From: Xanthostigma xanthostigma
Taxonomy: Eukaryota; Arthropoda; Insecta; Raphidioptera; Raphidiidae
Assembly: GCA_963575645.1 (NCBI GenBank)
Contig: OY754475.1
Span: 9,672,001-9,736,000, forward strand
Direction: 5' to 3'
Length of the DNA stretch: 64,000 nt
Position 1 is the first letter of the stretch. The number at the start of each line of letters is the position of its first letter. The position numbers and the translations under genes are program-made. Of this stretch, positions 36,065 to 48,000 are shown piece by piece. The notes under the pieces were generated by a model. The model was not told the DNA's origin and made no database searches. It saw only the letters and a program-made list of their open reading frames with translations.

Positions 36065-39000
36065 CTGAAAAACACGTAAAAAAATGTGGAAACCGGTTGA
36101 CCAAGGGGCCAACCCTAAGACTTGTTTAGAAATTCCACCAAAAACATAAATGCGAAATAAGGAGCCAAGTTGGTATCTACAATCTACAGCCCCGGGTGTA
36201 CGATTTTTTCGAACCGGGGCAGAAACTTGATAACGGCGCCCCCTCTCTCCAGCGTTTGAGATAAATTACTTTAAAAGAAAACTCACAAATATATAATGGT
36301 TGGCATTTTTCGTGAACGGGAAACCGTCAGAAAACAAGCAGATTGAGTAAATCGGAAAAAGGACAGATTGGATGTGGTTTTCAACCATATTATATTATGA
36401 TTTTGGCGCCCCCTGAAATTGCCACCCGGGGCGGGTGCCCCAGTTTGCCCCTCCCAAATCCAGGGCTGACAATCTAAAATAATGCCAAGTTTTCATTTTT
36501 GATATCTATATACTAATATCTATATACTAATATTATAAACGCGAAAGTATGTATCTCTGTTTGTCTGTTACCTTTTCTCGCCTAGACAGATTTCGATAAA
36601 ATTTGCCAAGGAGATAGATTGCATTCTGAAGAAGAACATAGGCTACCTTTTGTCTAAAAAAAAACCTAGAGGGGGAGAAATAGAGGATGAAGGTTTGTAT
36701 GAGGAACCCATTATTTCCTAAGTTAGGGATATGAAAATTCATATTTGGGCTTTTGGTAAGAAATAAAGAATTACGTGTTTCAGCGCTTTTTGCAATTTTT
36801 GCAAAATCAATCCTCAAGGAGGTAAAATAGGGGATGAAAGTTCGTACGGGAAATCCATCATAACTCAAGTTGGGAGTATAGAAATTCACATTTAGACTTT
36901 AGATAAGAAATAAAGAATTACGTGTTTTGGCGTTTTTGTAATTCATTCTTCAAGGGGGTTAAATAGGAGATCAAAGTTTGTATGGGAAATCCTTCATTTC
37001 TCAAGTTTGGGATATGAAAATTCATATTTAGGCTTTTGGTAAGAAATAAATAATTTCATATTTCATCGATTTTGAAAGTGCTCCTAGCCGGAAACTTTTA
37101 TTGACTTTAACGAATACTGAGATAAAATATTTGGGATGGTCTCTTTCTGCAATTATAACAGGGAGCTGTAATTCGTGGACAATGGCGGGTAAATACAGAT
37201 ATATTTAAGAAAAAACGTTGCCACATCGTATAATTTATTAATAGGTAATCTACAAATCCGGGCGAAGCCGGACCGGGCTACTAGTTTTATTGTGTGAAAA
37301 CTTGCCAACCAAAAAAACACACACTTTAAGATTTTGCAAGTACCGATCTTGGGCCCTGTTTTTACATTTATGCTTTCGGTGAGATAAAAATTTACCTGGA
37401 AAATCAGCAACAAAAATAACATCTGAGTAATTGGACCACGAGTATACATCAGCTTGAATACGATTTAATTCTGATCTGTAACCGCTGAATTGCGTCAGCA
37501 GAGGCATCAGCCAACGGACCGGCGCAAAAGGACTCCATTCTACTTTCAGAAGATCCACTTTGGGATTGAACATCCTTTGCTGGAACCTTCCGTTCAACGA
37601 GCACCATACGTCAATGTAGACCGATATATTGTCGCTGGTTATTAATTGTCTCTTAGACAATTTATCGCTTGTGTTGAATTCTTCAATCAAATTTTTCTTC
37701 AAACAATGCACGTATTGATAAATCATATCGCCGTGCTTAGTCCAACGATCGTTCTGAACCTGAAATGTTATTATTTCTAATTGATAAGACACTGACATGG
37801 CAGTCTAGTGACATTTTTTCGGTGAGGTGGATTATTTATTGGGAACTAGCTGCAGCCCTCGGCTCCGCACGCGTGATATTAAGTCGTTAGAGGGGGAAGC
37901 GTTGAGTGGAAGTTTCAAGTTATAGTCCCGACAGTGACATTGTTGGAAAGTAAATTTTTTTTATATAGTATTTTAACTGTAACAATGTGAAATCTAATTG
38001 TTGACATCAATTTTTTTTCAATGCGAATGTATTTTGACGAACTAGTTTTTAAGAGCCTAAGTTACTCCTTATAACATCAGTTATCTGCAGTAAAAGTCCC
38101 GTCAAAATGGGTCCAGTCGAGATTAGCCGGAACAAACAGACGGACAGCCAAAAACTCCAAAAATTGTTTTTTTTTTGTTATAAGTACCGTATATACTTTC
38201 ATATGCATTTAGTAAAAAGCTGTTATTTTGATATTATAAACAGACACTTCAATTTTATAGATTCAAAAATACATTGTTTTGCAGTTTTTTGTTTAAACAA
38301 AAAAAAAAAAAAAAGCTGGATAACTTCTCTCAGATCATACAGACGTTTATAATAATAGTCTAAGAGCTGGCAAACATTGGCTGAAGGGTAGTGGGACCTA
38401 GCCAAGCCATTAATTTTTAACTTTGCAAAATTTTATTTCCAAAAAAGTTCTTGAAATATTTTGAAATTTTAATATTTTCAAATTTAGTATTTGATAAAAT
38501 ATAAATAAGCCAGTTCATTTCATCGGCTCTGAATGTCTGCCAAGCGGTAACAAAACTGTCTATTATACGTGACTGTAAGTAAGACGCTACGGGTAGGTTG
38601 AAGTGTGAGAATACGAGGAGTTACTAGTGAGCTGCGGTATTTTAATAATTCCATATTTAATGTTGTCATATTGACACTCTTGAGTAATGCTCTCTATTGA
38701 CGAGTACCTATAATCTATAAAAATGATTAAGTTAAAATGGATTTACCGGTTCAATGACAGTAATTTATTCTCTATAACTCGACGACATAAAATTACATTG
38801 TTTTTAAGGATTAACTCTGATTAATTTCTATTCAATGTGTATTTTTACTATTGTTTATCATCATACCCAAGCTCCGGGATCCAAGAAATGTTCCTGACCG
38901 GTGTTGTTGTCAACGACTTTGACAACAACCAATATCGTGTCCCAAGCGTGGACCATCATGTCCCAGGAATATCCGTACAATCCATTTGTCCAGTTGTTGT

Positions 39001-42000
39001 ATCCCTACGGAAAATCAATATAGTTTGTCTTCATAATGATTCACAGTTTCCTTACCATTTTTGACGTGATAACGTCTTATAAATTGATGAATCACCAATC
39101 TTATAAATTGATAAAACACCGGTTGCATGCACGAAAAAGTGTAACGTTCCTAACGTTCGTAACGTTCCGCCTGACCCTGTGCGTGCTTTTCTCGAAAACG
39201 GCCCTAACGATTTGGATGAAATTTACTGAAAAGGGATTTTGGGGGGCAAAAAATCGTTTTAGCTAGGTCTCATCTCTCGAAAAAATCGTTTTCATACAAA
39301 TTTTATCATTATAAAAATCTATTTTTTGACGTATGAAAATACTTAAATATTAAAAGTAGGTTTTGGAATTTTATATAAACAGTGAAACAATTGTTTTCAA
39401 AATATTATGACAGCTAATCTTTGAGACTTAAAATAAATACGAAAGAAAGAAAGTTAAAAAAAGCAATTATATTATAGGTGGTGAGTAATTTAAATAAATA
39501 AAATTAACCTAAATTTGAAGCGAAAGATGCAATATCATAGATTCGAATTATTATAATTATTATATAAATTTAGGTTATGTATTACGGAATACGTTATCAC
39601 GTAAAACTATCGTCCGTAAACCGACTTTACAGACAACCAATTTTTTAATAAGATATTCAATTGATATGGTCGTTACATTGGTCTTTTTACTCTGCTCTTT
39701 TGCTTCACCGAAGTTTCAAAGAGTCTGTTAATTCCCCATGCTTAAAGAAAACCCAAAAAATCTTTGATTTCGATATTATGTCGCAACATTTATACCTTGG
39801 TAATAAAGTGGGAATATGGCAGGAAACCTTGGACACCGACATGAGTGATCAAGAGACACACAACAAAGCGATGCTTCCATGTCACTTTAGTTGAAATGAA
39901 ATTTACACCGCTCTTGGAATTCTCATCATAAAGGCACGCCTCACTTGGTTGTGGAATTGATTCCGAAGCGGTTTTCCACATCGATTTTTTTATTCCGTAA
40001 AAGCATCTTCTTGGCCACGAAACGCTGCAGAATAATGGCATCGTCGCCAAACAGACGTAGGGAAACATTCCTGAAGTTAAAATTAGATAATATAGAGGTC
40101 TCAAAATCACATATTGAAAATTTAGTAGCAATTTTGAATATCATATATATTAATACGCTAAGGTTAAAGATGTTTGCCTCCCTTTTTAGAAAAAACCTCA
40201 CAATTTCTCCACATAAATTATATATCATTTTACAGATAATTGCTTGCTCTACTGACATCGACAACTAAAAAATTTATTATTGCTTTTGTTTTTGTAAATT
40301 AATTAAAATACAGCAACGCTGAACAACGTCTGCCATCTAACGGTTTTAATTTTGAAACAACGTCAACACTTCGATCTGTCATCTGACCCTCATATTGTAA
40401 TACAACAGACACAATACTGCATACTGCCATCTAACGGCTTTAATTTTGAAACAGCGAGCAACGCTGAACAACGTCACAGCAATGCTGCATGATGCCATCT
40501 GACGGCTTAGCTCAACGCTTTTGCTACTTGCGCCTCTATATGACAATTTTAGTAAAATATTTCTTCGATCTGTCATCTGAGCTTCATATTGTAATACAAC
40601 AAAAAGAAGAACGTTATATAAGCAGTGTACAAAATTAGAAACGAATTGAATACCTGCAATCATATTTAAAAAATAATTTTGTAAAGTGATAATTATTATA
40701 CTTATTTAGTGCGAATAATTCGCACAGGTCACACTGGTTTATACTTATTTTATCTAGGATTCGCTTTAATTAATATAGAGATATTTTATAGAGCCAAAAT
40801 ATGTAGTCTACCAACAAAAACGTAAAGATATAATATCCGAGTTGCGACCGAGGCATTTTTTCTACACCATTTATACAGCACAATTCTCTGAAGCACGACT
40901 ATACATAGTGGGGTAATAACTGACCCCTGTTACTATATACAGAATGTTTCAATACATGTAGGATTAGACTATTTTAAAAGATTATAAAGTTTAAACATTG
41001 ATATTCAAGCCTATTCTACAAACGAAACCACGGTGATTACAAAGTACTTAACAAAATAAGCACTTGGGCAATCACTTTTGTTTGTTTTTTGATTCTACTA
41101 AGCAAAGTAACTACCTAAATAGCATGCTAAACATTAGTAATTACAAACAGTGCTTATAAACTTTGTAATCACTGTGCTTACATAATAACACAAATAGTAG
41201 AATATGACTAAATGACTGTAAAATTCTCAGTAGATTAAAAATAATAATAATAATAATTTATTACTTCCATGAAAATACAGTGATTTATAAACAAACAAAA
41301 TACACATAAATAAAAGTATATAGGTTCCTTCCAAGGAAAACCTGTGCTGAAGGAACCATTAAGAAAAAAAGATGATGTGGCTGGACACAAAACATTTGAA
41401 TAGAAAAAAAAATAAATGTAATATCAAAAGAAAAACTAAAGCGCATTATATAAATAAATATTCAAAGATGTTTTAAATAACTACGCCAAACATGCGGCAG
41501 TTTTTTAATAGGTTTCAGGATCAACATGGTCACCGGGCAACTTTTTGGACTGACCACAATACCGAGTCCAATTTTTTATAACACTTTTGTATACAAAATT
41601 AAACAGTTCTATACATTTCTGGTGGTATTTGTTGGTTTGTATGCCGACCTAATCAGGTTTGGTGTCTGTATATTAAATTGTATCAGGTCAATTAAAATTG
41701 CTCACTTACCGATGCTGAATAACCTTGAATTCATGAAATGGAATGAGGCACAGAAGACCATTGCGTAGGGCCTTGTCAGGTCAAACAGCATCCAAAAACC
41801 AACTGTCAAATCAAAGATAAATCCGAACCAATGTACTATCAGAAAATCGATTTGTTCTGTCGTCAAAAATATTCTACAAACACATTCAAATTATTAAAAA
41901 AACAATATAGACATGAAAAATTCTTATGCATGTTGCATTTTGCAGAATCTCAATGTAAAAAGAACTCAAAAGATCTTGATTTATTGTTTTCCCTAAAATG

Positions 42001-45000
42001 TTTCCCTTAAAACTGCCTCATGAGAATATACTCATTAAAAAGAAATCAGCATTTACTAACTTGAAAGGATCAAAAACCCAATGATGTGATATGTTCGTCA
42101 TTGAGTATCCTTCTAACCATTCCATATCGGTTTTCTTAAGACCGGCCAAGAAATACAAAAGGAAAAACTGGAACTTTAATATAAAATAATTCCAATATGG
42201 AACATGTCTATCTCTCTTGCTTTCGTCTAAGAGTCCGTCAATGGATCTATAACACATCAATCCTTACTTAATTAATCATTTAATGTCTACAAACAGATAA
42301 TCGTAGATAAACTAGAAAGCACAGTTAAAAATATTATATAAGAAAACATATTGATTAATGTTGGCACATTAAGGACGATATCATTGTCGATTGATAGCAT
42401 GATTTCTTTCCAGCATACAGTAAGAATTTCGAGTTTATCGTTGCTATATACTAATCGTTTATTACACTGCTTGTTAAGCCTGGAATTGTAGTGCCTCCAC
42501 GACTTATGAAATGATAATCTACAGTCTACACCATTCTCATAATAATGTAAAACAATTTGATATCGGAAACGGTTTTCAAGTAAATTGGCGAAAATACAGA
42601 CAACCAATAAAAGGCAACTTTATATAATAGAAGATTGGGAAAGTTTTTGCAAGGTCTGAGCCCTGTGTTTGTCTTGGGTTCCTAATGCTGCGAGGACCTG
42701 TGGCGAGAAAAGGTGTTGGTCTTTTTATTACTTGTTTGTCCAATCCTTATCACATTGTGTGTACATGGGTTCAATTCTTTGAAGCCAAGGGGGATGAGGG
42801 GTATTAAAAAAACAAAAAATTCATGGAAATATAAAGGTTGCGGAAGATATTGCTTTTGAAAAAATCGATGATTATTCATACATAATATAGCGAGGATAAA
42901 GTGAGAAGTACTTAAGATATGTGAGATCATACTAGAGATGGGATAAACGGGTCTTTTAGTGATCTGCATCTTTGCATCTGGATCCCGTATGTGAGCCGGC
43001 TCCCTGAAACGGTTCAAAAAGAGCCGAGTTCTGAATATGTTATTCGAGTCAACTGAGCCACTGAGTTAGTTGAGTCAATCATATCACGTAATATTATGCC
43101 AGTGACTGACTCACATATTATAAAGCGGGGTTTTACAGGTTGCTACTTGCTATGTTACAGAAAGCATATTACAATATGCAATACAATACCTTAAATAGTT
43201 GTGACTTAAGTAAAACACTGTAATAACTGTACCGCCTGTGCGTAGTGTGTACACTGTATAGTGTTGTTGATTGTATAATGTATACCTGTATACTGTATAG
43301 AATGCATACCCAGACATATGATGCATGAGTCATTTGAGCTGAAAGATACTTATTGCTTCTGTGTGTTAAGTGTTTCACTGAGTTATGCGGATCCGTTGAT
43401 CCGTCGGCTCATAAAAAAGTGAGTCGGCTCTCACGGGTCTTCTGTCGGAGCCGGCTCTTTAAGCCGGTTCAGATCTGAGTTACCCAACCATAGATCATAT
43501 CGTTACTGACAATAATGTCGTTCGCACCAGTTAAGGAGTGAAAAATTAGTCGTGCATGTTATATGAATAGCTATGACTTTATCATAAAGATAAGCCCACG
43601 CCATCCGGTGGTTGGATGCACTCGGATGAGCTAAGAATCAGTTAGAATAATGAATTATTAATTAGAGCTTCTAAGAGGAACAGCCAATGAATATGGTTGC
43701 CCATTAGAAATTAGTATTAAACTTATAATTAAGATAATGTATTAAAACTTTACAATAAATATAATAAACGTAAAACCAATATAAAATTTAATTCTTTTTA
43801 AAAACTAAATATTCTGAACTCAGAATATAACTGGCGCAGTCGGCATTTTTTTAAAAAAAAGGGGAGAGTGAGCGAAAATCATTTAACTCTATATTAAAAT
43901 ACGAACCAACGTTCAGTGAAGTGAAACAAATAAAATATAATAAGAAAATTAATAAAATAAAACTAACGTCGTAACTTAAAAAGGGAAGAGTGAGTGAAAA
44001 TCAACACCCTATTTTAAGAAATTAAAAGTAAAATAAATAATTAACAAGTGAATAATTATCTAACTAAAATTAAGTGAAATCAACTATACACAATTTTGAG
44101 CCCTTTGCTCCGAAGGCCGGTAAGCCCTTCACAACGTAGCCAAGTAAAGAAGAATCCCATACAACAAAATTCAACATCAACAATGCTACTACGAACAATG
44201 TAAGTCATTTATTCCGTCTTATACTAATATTTTCTCTTACTAACAATATTGTGAAATATTTGAATCCCAATTTAATTTTTTTGTTGTAACAAAAATTTGT
44301 AAAAAATCAAATTGATTGTAGCCTAATAAGCGAATGTCAAACAACAGCAATATAAATTTAAGTGATCTCATCGAAGTACTAGGAAATTTAGAGAGCTTAG
44401 AGAATCCAACTAGAATTCAAAATACAATGGCACCTCCAAATTTTGATTTAAATTTACTAAAAATAATTCCTGAATTCACTGGCGACAACGTCATTCAATT
44501 ACACCGATTTCTAAATTTATCAGAAAAATTATTAGCAACTTATGGCGATACCACAAACGTCTTAAATTTTCAAAATGAAATTATATTTCATGGAATAATA
44601 TCACGTGTGACTGGTAAAGCAGCCAGATGCCTAAATATAAACCCTGTATCCAACTGGGTAGACCTTAAAGAAACACTAATTCTAAATTTTGGAGATAAAA
44701 GAGACAAAACCGATCTAGTATTTCAACTTCTTAATATTAGACATAGACAAGGACAAACATATTTACAATTCCTTGAACAAATAGAATCGCATTTAGAAAT
44801 CCTAACTCAATACATTACTTTACACCACAATGTAAAAACTGAAAGAGAACTTCTTATTGCTGAATATACAAATTTAGCTTTAGCTACCTTATTAAAATAT
44901 ATCCAAGAACCAATGGCGAATTATCTGCGTAATCAAAAGCCAACTACTCTTGCAGAAGCTAAAAACATTATATTTACACAAAGTCAAAACATTGGACATT

Positions 45001-48000
45001 ATCCAACACAACAAAACATTCAACAACGTAAACAACAAAACACTAATTATTCACCTAGAACGAATTATAACGATTCGAACACACCAACACACTCCGCATC
45101 TCATAATCCAACACAAAGACAAACATTTCCGTCTCAACCAATAACAAATATCAATCAGAGACCAATAAACCAAAAATATCCCACTAATAGACAAGTTTTC
45201 GGTACTCAAAATCAAAATGTCTTTAGACCACAACAAAACAGAGTGCTAGAAAAACCAACACCTATGAGTACTACATCAACAATCCCTCAAAGAAAGAATT
45301 TTATTCCAAATCAAAACTTCCGCTATAATCAACCTTATCAGACCAGATCAAATGAACCACCAAAATTTGTATCACAAGAATTGTTCAATGCTGAAACATG
45401 CGATCTAACACCAACAAACGAAGAACCATATCCCAACTTACCTATCAATGATACACCTACACTATATAACGGAACCTATAATGAAAATTTGTGTTATGAT
45501 GATACCAACCCGGATTTTAACGAGTCAAACGACAGTGATTTTTTAGACGAAATCCTGAACAAAAACAACGACACATAAATACACCAATAAATACATTCCT
45601 AACACATGACAACGAACTAGGATATATACAAATTGCAAATCCGAAAATGAAAATTCTTATAGACACAGGTTCAACTCGTTCATTTATAAAAAATAAAGTA
45701 ACACAAAATTATTTTAAAAATCTTATCACACCGCATACAACATTAGTAACCGGTATAAATGGAACTACTACAACACAAGGTAAAATAACAATACCTGCAT
45801 TTTCAGAGTTCAAATCAAACCTAAAACTTGATTTTCATATATTGGATTTCCACCCTATATATGACGCTCTGCTTGGTTTAGATAACATTAGACTTCTAAA
45901 TTTAATAATTGATTTGAAAAATAACCTATTGATTAATGGCACTAACGAAATTCCACTTTGCTATTTAAAGACAGGACATGACATAAACTTTCAAACCACG
46001 ATCCCTGCTTTTACAAGCAAGAAAGTGAAAATACCCGTCAACATACAAAATGGCGATATTTTGATAGATGAACAAAAATACCCCGTTATTAATCTACCCA
46101 ATTCCATAACTAGATCAGAAAACGGATTCGCTACAGTAGAACTTACGAATAACACAGATAAACCTAGAATTTTAAAATTATTAAAACCCATTTCAGCACA
46201 TCCATTTTCAAACGAACTTTTCGAAACCTATCACATAAATCATATGTCTTATAAAAACAAAAGATTAGAAACACAAAATTTACTCAGAACAAATCATTTG
46301 AATCCTGAAGAAAAAGATAAAATCATAGATCTTTGTACTAAATATTTTAATATTTTTCATAAAGAAGGCCAAGACCTTACTTTTACCAATCAGATAAAAC
46401 ACGAAATAAAAACAAAAGATGAAATTCCCATTTTCACGAAATCGTATCGTTATCCTTACGTGCACAAAGCTGAAGTACAAAAACAAATTCAAAATTTACT
46501 TGACCAAGGTATTATACGACCGTCTTATTCCCCATGGTCATCACCAATTTGGATTGTTCCAAAGAAGCTTGATGCTTCAGGCCGTCCAAAATGGCGAATG
46601 GTTATCGATTTTAGAAAATTAAATGATAAGACTATTGACGATAAGTATCCGCTTCCAAACATAGACGATATATTAGATCGACTAGGACGCTGTACATACT
46701 TTACGACTTTAGACTTAACACAAGGTTTCCACCAAATCGAAGTCTCAGAAACCGACATTCCGAAAACAGCTTTTTCAACAGAGCATGGTCATTATGAATA
46801 CACTAGACTCCCTTTTGGACTTAAAAATGGTCCGAGTTCATTTCAGCGTGTAATGGACAACGTCTTACGAGGACTTCAAAATTCTTGTTGCCTAGTTTAT
46901 ATGGACGACATAATTATCTTTTCTGCTTCACTAGACGAACATTTGTCAGATTTACAAAAAGTATTCCAACGCTTAAACGAAGCAAACCTTAAAATCCAAC
47001 TAGATAAATCAGAATTTCTCACAAAAGAAGTCGCATTTTTAGGACACATTATAACACCTGCTGGAATAAAACCAAATCCGGATAAAATCGAAGCGATCTT
47101 AAAATTTCCCATCCCTAGATGTCAAAAGGAAATAAAATCTTTCCTAGGATTAATAGGTTACTACAGGAAATTCATCAAAGATTTTGCTAAAATTACAAAA
47201 CCTTTAACTTCATGTCTTAAAAAAGATTCAAAAATTATACATACAACTGAATTTGTAAATTGCTTTGAAAACTGTAAAACATTGTTAACGAATGAACCGC
47301 TTTTACAATATCCTGATTTCTCAAAACCCTTTCTCATTACTACGGACGCCTCGAACTTTGCTATAGGCGCAGTTCTGTCACAAGGACCCATAGGATCCGA
47401 TAAACCAATTTCATATATTTCACGTACTTTAAATTCTCACGAACAAAATTATTCCACTGTAGAAAAAGAATTGCTTGCAATCGTGTGGTCAGTTAACAAA
47501 TTTAGACCTTACGTCTTTGGACGAAAGTTTACGCTAGTAACAGATCACAAACCTTTACAGTACTTGTTTAATTTAAAAGATCCGAATTCTAAATTAATCC
47601 GATGGAGACTTAAATTGTTGGAATATGATTATGAAATTGTTTATAAAAAAGGCAAAATGAATTGCAATGCAGACGCACTCTCACGAATAGAAATACACAC
47701 TAAAGAAACAGACGACTTAGTTATTGATACACTTTCTCTAATACCAAACCCTGGAGATTCGAATTTGTCACAAGAAGAACTTAGTGAAATTCTAAACGAT
47801 TTAGATGATATAATTGCCAAACAAACAGAAATTATTCCCAATCCAGATTCTGAAAATAATAATCCTGATCCCAACGAAACAGTTCATTCAAACGCTAATG
47901 AAGATTTAATTTTAGAAATACCTATAGGCGAAAGAGCATTAAATTATTTTGCAAAACAAATTATTATAAATTTTGTTAACCCCAAATTGAATAAACCTAA

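Noticed and set aside
36533..37449. Minus-strand ORFs as extra exons of GGCX
   Set aside because: They fall in the intron 8 Helitron and repeat; exons 8 and 9 join in phase without them.
42061..42061. GTAAAT donor 6 bases further on for exon 4
   Set aside because: It would shift the frame into exon 5, which then meets a stop; GTTAGT keeps frame and homology.
42287..42607. Minus-strand 106-codon ORF as an additional GGCX exon
   Set aside because: Exons 3 and 4 complete each other's codon and the carboxylase alignment leaves no gap; there is no acceptor/donor pair around it.
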